The position numbers and the translations under genes are program-made. The notes beneath the pieces were generated by a model, which saw only the letters and a list, made by a program, of their open reading frames with translations, had not been told where the DNA came from and ran no database searches. From JAJXSS01 sp964547135 (GTDB lineage: Bacteria; Planctomycetota; Phycisphaerae; Phycisphaerales; Phycisphaeraceae), in NCBI GenBank assembly GCA_964547135.1, contig CAZJMK010000012.1, positions 1 through 64,000 of the forward strand: a stretch of DNA of 64,000 bases, written 5' to 3'. This document shows positions 1 through 7,575 of this stretch, one piece after another; position 1 is the stretch's first letter, and every line of letters begins with the position of its first letter.

Positions 1-68
1 ATCAACGATGAACAACCCGACCCGGGTTGACAGGTCGCTACATAGCTGAAAGCACGACGATGTAACAT
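1..68 (-). CDS. 5' end of an unidentified gene cut by the window edge
   Basis: An ATG at position 68 on the minus strand has an AGGAG Shine-Dalgarno sequence 7 nt upstream and stays open to the window edge (about 22 codons, beginning MLHRRAFSYV). The RRAF-S start is loosely like prepilin-type leaders (RRAFTL-E), but the next residues do not form the expected hydrophobic stretch. It lies 40 bp downstream of the lacI gene on the same strand, so it could be its operon partner. No function can be assigned from this fragment. Confidence 0.35.
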   Translation of the reverse strand, partial: MLHRRAFSYVATCQPGSGCSSL

Positions 69-107
69 GATGCGTCTCCTAACATGAGGGTGGCAAGTGA
101 AAAGGAA

Positions 108-1190
108 TCAGTGCAAAATCAACGGACCGGAGCGTACCGGGCCGGTGGTCTGATTGGCTTCGAATGTGGTGGGGAAGATCAACTGCCGAGCCGGGGCATG
201 ACGATTGTCGCAAAGTCGATCCAGCAATATCTCGGCGGCTCGTGACGCAAGGTATTCGGTATCCTGGCAGACCGAACTGTAAACAGGGTATTGACGATGA
301 CGGGTGTTGATATCGTCAAAACCGACGACGGATATTTCCTGCGGGATTTTGACGCCGCGCTGCTGCAACCTTCGGATCAGATTGATGGTAAAGCCGGGGG
401 TGACGGTCATGATGGCGGTCGGCGGATCGGCCAGCGCCAACAACTGATCAATCGCACTGGCGCAACTGAGTTGGACCGGGGCGATGGTATAGTCCGCGAC
501 ACCCTCAACCAGCTTGGGGTCGTAGGGTATGTTGTGCGACTCCAACTGTTCCTTATAGATTTGATAGCGATCCTTCAGGTCCGTGCTCGAAGCCAGCGTG
601 TAATGATGTTGCACGAAAGCAATACGGCGATGCCCCAGACCGTAAAGATGCTCAAACGCGCGCACGGTACCAGGACGGGAATCGAAACCCACACAATCGA
701 TCGGCTCATCGGGAAAGCGGTCGGAAAGGACCACGCAGGGAAAGCCCTCTTTTTGAATCTCGCGTGCCAGTTCCCTTGATGCGGCCGGCGCTCTGAGAAT
801 CACCCCATCCAGCTTGCGACGCAGAAAATACTGGGAAATCGTCTCGCTATCAGAGCGTTGGGAAACATCGGTCAGTACTAATTGCGCCTGGATGTTGCGC
901 AATCGATCCTGAAATAACGTGCGATAGACGCCGAAGATCAGACCCGATTCGTAGCCATCGGCCAGATTCAAAGCCGAGCGTGTATAGACCAGGCCAATTT
1001 GCAAGGTTGCGCTGGCATTACGATGGGCAGCGCCGCGATAGCCCGCCTGGTTGGCCAGTCGAAGGATGTTCTGACGGACCTTTTCACTGGCACCAGGTCG
1101 ATTGTTGAGCACCCGTGAAACGGTGGCAGTCGAGACGCCGGCTAATTCAGCGATCTGCTGCACCGTCATATTGCCATGTTCAAGAGCCAT
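108..1190 (-). CDS. LacI family transcriptional regulator
   Basis: A DNA-binding repressor or activator of the LacI/GalR family, about 360 aa, the family's usual length. The N-terminus has the LacI helix-turn-helix (MTVQQIAELAGVSTATVSRV) and the hinge region (residues 1-55 or so), followed by a periplasmic-binding-protein-like effector domain (for example GHRRIAFVQ and SVVGFDDI). The ATG at 1190 is preferred because AGGGA lies 9 nt upstream; an ATG at 1208 and one at 1169 are also in frame. It follows the PEP-CTERM gene on the same strand after 60 bp and is probably co-transcribed with it. In planctomycetes such regulators often control carbohydrate-use genes, but the ligand cannot be read from the sequence. 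Confidence 0.93.
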   Translation of the reverse strand: MALEHGNMTVQQIAELAGVSTATVSRVLNNRPGASEKVRQNILRLANQAGYRGAAHRNASATLQIGLVYTRSALNLADGYESGLIFGVYRTLFQDRLRNIQAQLVLTDVSQRSDSETISQYFLRRKLDGVILRAPAASRELAREIQKEGFPCVVLSDRFPDEPIDCVGFDSRPGTVRAFEHLYGLGHRRIAFVQHHYTLASSTDLKDRYQIYKEQLESHNIPYDPKLVEGVADYTIAPVQLSCASAIDQLLALADPPTAIMTVTPGFTINLIRRLQQRGVKIPQEISVVGFDDINTRHRQYPVYSSVCQDTEYLASRAAEILLDRLCDNRHAPARQLIFPTTFEANQTTGPVRSGPLILH

Positions 1191-1250
1191 TGTGCAAGTT
1201 CCCTGCATGATGCTTGCGATGAACCAGCCATTGCCGGTTCTGCGTGCATG

Positions 1251-1898
1251 TTATCGTCGCCGGGCCAGCATCATCAGCCCCGCCAGACCGAGGATCGAAA
1301 GCGAAGCCGGTTCGGGGATGGGGTCCAGGTTCAGGTCCAGCTGGCCAAGGTGTTGCGTAAAACTACGTTTTTGAGGGGTGGAATTAGTGCTGGTCGTGGA
1401 TAACCCGGGGACCAAAGTAATGCGGACATATTCCGCCTCAAAAGTATCAGGCGTTACCAAGGTCAAATAGCGCCACCCTTGAATGAGATTGTTGCTCGCC
1501 ACGTTGAGGTTGATCGTGGTCGGACTGCTGAAGGTGGCATTGTCATCGTATTCAACGGTGAACACGCCGGGCTGCAAGGTATCCCCCATCCGACCGCCGT
1601 CGTTTTCGCTTTGCAGTACCTTGAAGCTGAAATTTTTCTGATTGAAGATAAAGCCTGTCGGGGCGGCATACACCAGCGTGCCGGTGGAATGAGCAAATTG
1701 CAGACGGAAAGTATCTGGATCTGATGGGAAATTCGCGGTTTGCAATTGCCCCGTGCCTGTGACCGTAACACCCTCCGCCAGATTACGAGTGCTGATCGGC
1801 GTACCGCTCATCGGGTCCACAATCAGCCCCGCCCAAGCCTGGGCCGTCAACGCCACTCCAATAACACCCGTGATGATTACCGTATGCGTCATCTGCAT
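1251..1898 (-). CDS. PEP-CTERM sorting-domain secreted protein
   Basis: A secreted protein of about 215 aa with an N-terminal signal peptide (MQMTHTVIITGVIGVALTAQ, cleavage likely after AWA). The C-terminus carries the PEP-CTERM signal: IPEPASLSILG, a hydrophobic helix (LGLAGLMML) and a terminal ARRR cluster. Known PEP-CTERM proteins are processed by an exosortase encoded elsewhere. The middle is rich in Thr, Ser and Asn, a beta-sandwich-like composition, with no motif I recognise. The ATG at 1898 has GGGAGG 7 nt upstream; in-frame GTG 1901 and ATG 1892 are alternatives. It is the first gene of a short unit with the LacI regulator downstream. Confidence 0.88.
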   Translation of the reverse strand: MQMTHTVIITGVIGVALTAQAWAGLIVDPMSGTPISTRNLAEGVTVTGTGQLQTANFPSDPDTFRLQFAHSTGTLVYAAPTGFIFNQKNFSFKVLQSENDGGRMGDTLQPGVFTVEYDDNATFSSPTTINLNVASNNLIQGWRYLTLVTPDTFEAEYVRITLVPGLSTTSTNSTPQKRSFTQHLGQLDLNLDPIPEPASLSILGLAGLMMLARRR

Positions 1899-2303
1899 CA
1901 CTCATCCTCCCATTGAAAATGACCCACACCAGAACGTTTGCAGAACCTATGATCAACACCTGTAACGTAACACATTACGCAATCCGTTACTTAAATATAC
2001 GCAAAATAAAGCGTGCTGTCAACGTAAATATTGAATATTAGTACATTTTTTTCATCGCTTGGATATAATGCGCAAACCTATAAATTGTAATAATTTAAAA
2101 AATCAGTTTGAATCAATGAAGAACGATGTGAGGCTTGTTCTATCGCCTCACTCACAGGGAGAAGTGTTCATGCAGGGCAAAAAATGACACAATCCGATCG
2201 CGCAGGACAAGCCGTTGTTACGTTTTTACGGATTGGGCGACATGGTACGTCCCCTTTGCCTGCAAAGAGAAAGCTTTGAATGGAACCCGCCCTGCAATGC
2301 CAT
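1899..2303. other. AT-rich intergenic region, probable promoter of the PEP-CTERM/lacI unit
   Basis: A 405-bp gap that is much more AT-rich than its surroundings between about 1970 and 2110. It holds GTAAC/GTTAC half-sites around 1963-1992 that could be an operator for the downstream LacI protein, a perfect TATAAT at 2064-2069 on the plus strand, and a small hairpin (GTGAGGC at 2128-2134 pairing with GCCTCAC at 2145-2151). No convincing ORF is present. The promoter and operator reading is inference. Confidence 0.35.
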
Positions 2304-2330
2304 GAAAAAGACCCGGTTTGTGCCGGGCCT
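2304..2330 (-). terminator. Rho-independent terminator of the DUF2959-type gene
   Basis: Read on the minus strand, a GC-rich stem (GCCCGG / CCGGGT with a CACAAA loop) is followed by TTTTT. It lies 30 bp past the stop codon of the lipoprotein gene that ends at 2360. Confidence 0.75.
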
Positions 2331-2359
2331 TGTTCGTTGCGCATGATGACAAAGGCGAG

Positions 2360-2998
2360 TTATTGTGCCGGCTGGGGCGAAAGCAACACACCCATCTGCT
2401 TGAACTCGTTCGCCAATCGATTCAGGGAGTTGCGTAAGGGGACAATCTCACGGTTGGCTTCGTTGACGATATCGCGGACAGATTCAAGGCCGCTGAGGGT
2501 CAGGTCAGCGCCCAGGGCTGTACGAATGTCCGTGATGTCGGTCATGAAGGGGGCGAAATCGTTGCGTGCCTGCTGGAAGCCGGCGTCGATTTGCATGAGT
2601 TGCCCACTGACCTGCTGGCGTCGTTCCTCACTGCGGGTGCGGATGGCTTCGTTCTGTATCAGCGCCAATTCCTCATCCCACTTGGCCAAGTACTCGGCTC
2701 CGCCCTTTTGAATGTCATCAGCCTGCTTGCGAACGGTGGTGGCAATCGACTGTAACTTGTCCACCTCGGAGACATACAGTTTGTATTGTTTGCGAAGGTC
2801 GCTGCCGGGGTTGTTGACCAGATCACTCAATGCAGCCATGACCGCGTCGAGCTGAGCGTTGCCCTGTTCGATGCTGCGTGCTGCTTTTTCCAAAGAGGTG
2901 GAGGTTTGAGCTGCTTTTTCATACCCGGTGGAGGCGCATCCGGTCAAAGTGATCAGCGCCAGCAATAAAACGCCGAAGGAACGCGCGAATGTAACCAT
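2360..2998 (-). CDS. DUF2959-type coiled-coil lipoprotein
   Basis: A small lipoprotein of 212 aa. The N-terminal signal ends in a lipobox (LITLTGCAST, Cys about residue 20), and the rest is predicted long alpha-helix rich in Gln, Lys, Glu and Asp (STSLEKAARSIEQGNAQLDA and so on), the pattern of the DUF2959 family. The family has no established biochemical role; it is presumably anchored in an envelope membrane facing the periplasm. The ATG at 2998 is chosen because AGGAG lies 7 nt upstream; an upstream in-frame start would disrupt the signal peptide. It is monocistronic, with its own terminator at 2304-2330. Confidence 0.8.
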   Translation of the reverse strand: MVTFARSFGVLLLALITLTGCASTGYEKAAQTSTSLEKAARSIEQGNAQLDAVMAALSDLVNNPGSDLRKQYKLYVSEVDKLQSIATTVRKQADDIQKGGAEYLAKWDEELALIQNEAIRTRSEERRQQVSGQLMQIDAGFQQARNDFAPFMTDITDIRTALGADLTLSGLESVRDIVNEANREIVPLRNSLNRLANEFKQMGVLLSPQPAQ

Positions 2999-3211
2999 GG
3001 TTTGCTCCTGAAAAGCCCCAGCCAAAAAGGCCGGGTTGGTTATTGGCGTGTTGATTGTTCAAAGATCGACGTGAACCCCCTGATATAAATCGATGCAGGT
3101 GATTGCTGAGAGTTACCCTTTGATAAAACCATTTTTACTTTCAGACCTGCTTGTGTATGGTATGGGCGCACAAGCGACATATTCCAGCGAAAAATCACAG
3201 GACACAAAAAC

Positions 3212-4258
3212 ATGACCAGCACGACCTACACCCCCGATCCGCAACGTTACGACCGACTCAACCCATCATGGTTTCGCCGTTGTGGGCGGAGCGGGTTGAT
3301 GTTGCCCAGCATATCCCTGGGTTGCTGGCACAACTTCGGAGGCGTGGGCACCGATGCAGGTCATCACAACGATGAGTTCGCGTTTCATGAAAACTGTCGG
3401 CAGATGCTGTTCACCGCCTTTGACCAAGGCATCACGCATTTCGACCTTGCCAACAACTACGGCCCACCGCCGGGCAGTGCGGAGGAGCGGGTCGGTCGCA
3501 TTTTGAAAAGTGATTTTGCCAACCACCGTGATGAACTGATCATCGCCACCAAAGCCGGGTATCGCATGACACCGGGGCCGTATGGGGAATGGGGTTCGCG
3601 GAAATATTTGCTGTCGAGTTTGGATGCGTCGCTGCGTAGGTTGAAGCTCGATTACGTGGACATTTTTTATCATCATCGCCCGGACCCGAACACGCCGTTG
3701 GAGGAGTCATTGGGGGCATTGGACCAGGCGGTGCGCAGCGGCAAGGCGATTTACGCGGGCATCAGCAGCTATCGCGGGGCGATGACCGCTGATGCGGTGC
3801 GCACGTGTGAACAGTTGGGTTTTTACAAGCCGATCATTCACCAACCGAGTTACAACATGTTGGACCGGTGGGTGGAAAAAGATTTGCTGCCGGTGACCGA
3901 GCGATTCGGGTTGGGGGTGATTTGCTTCTGCCCGCTGGCACAGGGCGTGTTGACGGATAAGTATTTGAAAGGCATACCCGATGATTCACGTGCCAAGTCC
4001 ACCGGCGGGTTTTTGAAGCCGCAGCAGATCACCGATGACAAACTCGCCAAGGTGCGCAAACTCAACGACCTGGCGCAACAGCGCGGACAAAGCCTGGCGC
4101 AGATGGCCCTGGCCTGGACGCTGCGCAACAGTGCGGTGACCACAGCCTTGATCGGCGCCAGCCGTCCGCAACAGATCGTCGAAAATGTGAAAGCGATGGA
4201 AAAGGCGAGTTTCAGTGAGGATGAACTCAAGGCGATTGAGTTGATTCTGGCGGGGTGA
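3212..4258 (+). CDS. Aldo/keto reductase (YghZ / L-glyceraldehyde-3-phosphate reductase type)
   Basis: An NADPH-dependent aldo/keto reductase of 348 aa, close to the usual length of the YghZ/Kv-beta-like branch. The (beta/alpha)8 barrel carries the catalytic tetrad: Asp and Tyr in DLANNYGPPPG, Lys in IIATKAGY and His in YHHRPD. The C-terminal cofactor region ALIGASRPQQIVENV is typical. It probably reduces small aldehydes such as methylglyoxal or glyceraldehyde derivatives, which is family knowledge. The ATG at 3212 has AGGA about 10 nt upstream. It is a single gene; the next gap is filled with repeat modules. Confidence 0.93.
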   Translation: MTSTTYTPDPQRYDRLNPSWFRRCGRSGLMLPSISLGCWHNFGGVGTDAGHHNDEFAFHENCRQMLFTAFDQGITHFDLANNYGPPPGSAEERVGRILKSDFANHRDELIIATKAGYRMTPGPYGEWGSRKYLLSSLDASLRRLKLDYVDIFYHHRPDPNTPLEESLGALDQAVRSGKAIYAGISSYRGAMTADAVRTCEQLGFYKPIIHQPSYNMLDRWVEKDLLPVTERFGLGVICFCPLAQGVLTDKYLKGIPDDSRAKSTGGFLKPQQITDDKLAKVRKLNDLAQQRGQSLAQMALAWTLRNSAVTTALIGASRPQQIVENVKAMEKASFSEDELKAIELILAG

Positions 4259-4263
4259 AAGTT

Positions 4264-4480
4264 GAGTGGCCGAGTGGTCAAGTGGTCAAGTGGTCAAGTG
4301 ACGGAATCGTGTTCGGAGGTTAGCGCCGCGATTGATCGCGTCTGGTAGGAGGGGTGAATCGGTTGGTCGGTGAGTCGGTTAATCGGGAAGAAAAATACAA
4401 GTCCACCCGAGTAACCGATTCACCGACGCACCGATCAACCAAACCATACCCGGGCCCTGGGCGGTGTATTCACGCATCGT
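4264..4480 (+). repeat. Composite intergenic repeat, modules C-B-F-E
   Basis: Module C is the 8-nt tandem GTGGTCAA with variants (4264-4301). After a short linker comes module B (4320-4347), with the palindrome core CGCGATTGATCGCG. Module F (4355-4440) has two inverted arms around an AT-rich centre; TAACCGA and TCACCGAC recur in the arms. A degenerate module E (accatacccgggcc) follows. The same order recurs at 13233, 33323 (reversed), 43001 and 52780. Confidence 0.85.
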
Positions 4481-4515
4481 AATTCACCCAGCCGAGGGCG
4501 GCTGGCACAACAGAA

Positions 4516-4660
4516 CGTGATCAATCGCGGCGCTGAGCGGGACGCCGACTCAAAGCGTCCGCGCTAAACATTTCAATTCAACTGACCACTTCGTGTAACG
4601 CGATCAATCGCGGCGCTGAGCTTTTGGTTTTTCTCTGTGCCTCTGTGTCTCTGTGGTGAA
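4516..4660 (-). repeat. Intergenic repeats: B, B', B and the CACAGAG-type module G
   Basis: A reversed module B is joined to module B' (ending cgtccgcgctaaacatttca) at 4516-4580. A second B half follows at 4597-4621, then module G (tctctgtgcctctgtgtctc) at 4624-4660. Together with 4264-4480 these fill the whole 450-bp gap between the reductase gene and tRNA-Thr. Confidence 0.8.
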
Positions 4661-4708
4661 TGTTTTTGACAGTTGGAAATGTCGCGTGAGCAGAGGTGAT
4701 CGATGCAA

Positions 4709-4780
<72 letters not shown>

Positions 4781-4908
4781 CGAAGCGGAGCGAAGCATTA
4801 TGCGGTGAGTTGCAGTCAGGGTCAAATGACGATGCAAGTCCGTTGGCGATGTCGATGGATGCGGGTACGATCACAGGGCGTGACACCCGCCAACCCGGAG
4901 CCGATGTT

Positions 4909-5598
4909 TTGAAGCTGAGCGTGGTCATCCCGGTTTTCAACGAAGCCAAAACCATCGACAAGCTGGTCGAACGTGTGCTGGCGGTGCCGGTGGACAAGGA
5001 AGTGATACTGGTCGATGACTGTTCGACGGATGGAACCCGTGCGGTGTTGACGGAATTGCAGCAAAGTAAGCCGGAGCTGCGGGTGTTGTTTCATGAGGTG
5101 AATCGCGGCAAGGGGGCAGCCTTGCGCACCGGGTTTGCCGCAGCCAAGGGCGACATGGTGATCGTGCAGGATGCGGACATGGAGTACGACCCTGCTGAGT
5201 ACCCCCGCCTGATCGCCCCGATACTCGACGGCCGGGCCGATGTGGTGTTCGGGTCACGCTTTGCCGGGGGCGATTGTCACCGTGTGCTCTACTACTGGCA
5301 CTCGCTGGGCAACCGCTTTCTGACCATGCTCAGCAACATGTTCACCAACCTCAACCTCACCGACATGGAAGTCTGCTACAAGGTTTTTCGTCGTGAGATT
5401 CTGCAATCGATCACGATTGAAGAAGACCGCTTCGGCTTCGAACCGGAAATCACCGCCAAGGTGGCACGCAAGCACTGCCGAATTTACGAGGTGGGCATTT
5501 CATATGCCGGTCGCACGTATGAGGAAGGTAAAAAAATCGGCTGGCGTGACGGCTGCCGCGCCATCTGGTGCATTTTGAAATACAACCTGCTGCGGTGA
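4909..5598 (+). CDS. Glycosyltransferase family 2 (dolichol-phosphate mannosyltransferase-like)
   Basis: A GT-A fold sugar transferase of 229 aa in the DPM1/GtrB-like branch of family GT2. The start KLSVVIPVFNEAKTI is the canonical nucleotide-binding N-terminus, followed by VILVDDCSTDGT, the acidic motif VQDADMEYDP (metal and nucleotide-sugar binding) and GSRFAGG. There are no C-terminal membrane segments, so it is a soluble or peripheral enzyme likely to transfer a sugar to a polyprenyl phosphate. The TTG at 4909 is chosen because CGGAG lies 8 nt upstream and it gives a standard N-terminus; an ATG at 4849 would add 20 residues without homology. Confidence 0.9.
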   Translation: MKLSVVIPVFNEAKTIDKLVERVLAVPVDKEVILVDDCSTDGTRAVLTELQQSKPELRVLFHEVNRGKGAALRTGFAAAKGDMVIVQDADMEYDPAEYPRLIAPILDGRADVVFGSRFAGGDCHRVLYYWHSLGNRFLTMLSNMFTNLNLTDMEVCYKVFRREILQSITIEEDRFGFEPEITAKVARKHCRIYEVGISYAGRTYEEGKKIGWRDGCRAIWCILKYNLLR

Positions 5599-5629
5599 TG
5601 GTGATGATAGTGATGACGCCGAGGGTGTT

Positions 5630-5811
5630 GTCAATTTCAAATTTTGGATTTACCAAGCCAAGAACGAGTATCGACGCAGGCGGACGAGGGGTTGGGTATT
5701 CGAAGAAGGACCAGACGCGATGAATCGCGGCGCTAATCGGAACGCCGACGCGAAGCGTCCGCGCTAAACATTTCAATTCACTTGGTCACTTCATTCGGCA
5801 CTTGATCACCT
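5630..5811 (-). repeat. Composite intergenic repeat, modules D-E-B-B'-C (reverse orientation)
   Basis: Read on the plus strand: degenerate D (aatttcaaattttggattta), E (ccaagccaagaacgagtat, continuing to gttgggtat), then B (ccagacgcgatgaatcgcgg) joined to B' ending near 5780, and a degenerate C (cttggtcact). This is the reverse-complement order of the element at 4264. It occupies more than half of the 347-bp gap before the capA-like gene; the rest shows nothing recognisable. Confidence 0.82.
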
Positions 5812-5945
5812 GCTTCAGTAACATGTCAACGTGACCGACGCTGCCGCCAACCTGTTGACAACCCAATCATGTCGTCACATGGCCATGGTTGATATTGTGG
5901 TGGTATAAACCAACTGTCCGCGTGGTACGCAGGCATAAAGGATTC

Positions 5946-6968
5946 ATGATGAAAATCACGCTGGTGGGCGATACCAATCTGTACGGGCGAACCCGGCCTG
6001 TTGAAGCCTTTGCTGCGATTGCATCGTCGTTGACCGGGCATGATGTGTTACTGGGTCATGCCGAGGGCATGTTCACACGTGACAAGCGTGAGTTGCCGTT
6101 TAAGGTGGATTGGGTGCATTCCGCACCGGAGACAGCCTGCGGTTTTGTCGAGGCTGGTTTTGACGGCGTGTCGTTTGCCAGCAATGTTTGTGCGGATCGA
6201 CAGGCTGTGATTGACACGATCGTCGCGGCACAGCAGGCTGGGCTGCGCTTTTGCGGCATCGGTATGAATCGCAGTGAGGCACGGCAGGCATTGATGATTG
6301 AAAAACCAGCCGGACGGGTTGCGATGCTCAGTCGCACCAGTGTTTTCTGGCCGCCGCTGGTGCCTGCCACGATTGATCATGCCGGGGCTGCGACGGTCAA
6401 GGCGCACACGGCTTACGTGCCCGCGCGACGTGCTGCGGAGATGCCCGGCTGTCCGCCCGACATTCACACCTGGCCCGATGCCCATGAACTCGATGACCTG
6501 CGTCACGACATAACAACTGCCCGGTCACAGGCGGATTGGGTGGTGTTGTCGATGCACTGGGGGGTTTCGGGGAGTGCCCTGGTGCAGGCTTATCAACGTG
6601 ACATTGCCCGCACTGCCATCGATGCCGGGGCGGATGTCGTGTTCGGCCACCATCCGCATGTGATTCAACCCATCGAGGTGTACCGTGGCAGGCCGATTTT
6701 TTTCAGTCTGGGCAACTTTGCCTTTGACCTGCCGAAGATGCACGGGCGTCACCGTGAAGGGCTGGTAGTGAAATTGCATTTGCGTGAATCATCGATTCAA
6801 TGCGCAGTGCTACCTGTGCAGCGCAATGAAAAAAACCTGATTGCGCCGCTTGCAGCCAACGACCCGGCTTGGAAAACCATGACACAGTTTTTGTTGGATC
6901 ACGCCGAGCCATCGTTGCGAAGGGGGATGATGTTGGATGAACAGTTGTTGCGATTTGATGGTGTGTGA
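5946..6968 (+). CDS. CapA family protein (poly-gamma-glutamate capsule/metallophosphatase-like)
   Basis: A protein of about 340 aa of the CapA/PgsA calcineurin-like phosphoesterase family. Signatures are the start KITLVGDTNLYG (metal-binding GD), VDWVHSAPETACGFVEAGFD, WVVLSMHWG and VVFGHHPHVIQPIEVYRGRPIFFSLGNFAFD, where GHHPHV is the conserved His motif. There is no signal peptide, so a cytoplasmic location is likely, unlike the membrane-anchored CapA of capsule operons. The biochemical role of such soluble members is uncertain. Two adjacent ATGs (5946 and 5949) follow AAAGGA at 5937-5942; the second has better spacing. Confidence 0.87.
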   Translation: MMKITLVGDTNLYGRTRPVEAFAAIASSLTGHDVLLGHAEGMFTRDKRELPFKVDWVHSAPETACGFVEAGFDGVSFASNVCADRQAVIDTIVAAQQAGLRFCGIGMNRSEARQALMIEKPAGRVAMLSRTSVFWPPLVPATIDHAGAATVKAHTAYVPARRAAEMPGCPPDIHTWPDAHELDDLRHDITTARSQADWVVLSMHWGVSGSALVQAYQRDIARTAIDAGADVVFGHHPHVIQPIEVYRGRPIFFSLGNFAFDLPKMHGRHREGLVVKLHLRESSIQCAVLPVQRNEKNLIAPLAANDPAWKTMTQFLLDHAEPSLRRGMMLDEQLLRFDGV

Positions 6969-6977
6969 GGTCGCACG

Positions 6978-7334
6978 TGTTCGTGGCGTAAGCACAATAA
7001 CATGTTGTTATTGTCGGCCATGCGTCACCATGCCGACGACCTGAGGCAGCATGATATTGACCTGACCTACCTGCACCCGCACGAGCACCATGCGGACGAA
7101 ACCTACGAAGACGCGCTATCGGCTCAATTGCACCAATACTCGACCGAGCGACTCATCCGTTTTGAAATCGAAGATCGCTTTTTCGCCCGCCGACTGGAAC
7201 GTTTCGCACACGAACACCAACTGCCCTACACGACCGTACCCAGCCCGATGCTTCTTACATCAAGGGCGAGATTGGCAGACGATTTTACGGCGACGAAAAA
7301 ACCTTTCATGGCCATGGGGGACTTCTTGGGATGA
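6978..7334 (+). pseudogene. N-terminal remnant of a photolyase-related (DPRP-type) gene
   Basis: The reading frame with SWRKHNNMLLLSAMRHHADDL, the stretch ending FARRLERFAHEHQLPY, and the C-terminal part LLTSRARLADDF...FMAMGDFLG matches by eye the N-terminal alpha/beta domain of deoxyribodipyrimidine photolyase-related proteins (PF04244 type). Such proteins begin with W-K-L-LSAMRHFA and continue with M-DFYRWQRRR. Here the frame ends right after MGDF with a stop at 7332-7334. The FAD-binding C-terminal part (more than 350 residues) and the extreme N-terminus are missing. The roughly 240 bp up to 7575 show no further similarity in any frame, so this is a decayed fragment. Confidence 0.65.
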
Positions 7335-7575
7335 ACCAATCATCCGTTGTGATCCCCCTGTCCGCCAGAGGTGGGGAAGGCCAATGGTTCTGTGTTATCA
7401 TGTCACCAACGACCAGCGTTTCAAGGCCCTGGCGTTCCGACTGGCGGTCGGCCGACAATGGATGGATATGCCACAAACCGTCGTGAATCATTGATACCGG
7501 CGACATCGTTCACATACATGATTGATTACCGTACGACCTGATCATTCCTGTTGCGATGGGGGAAATACTTCATTC

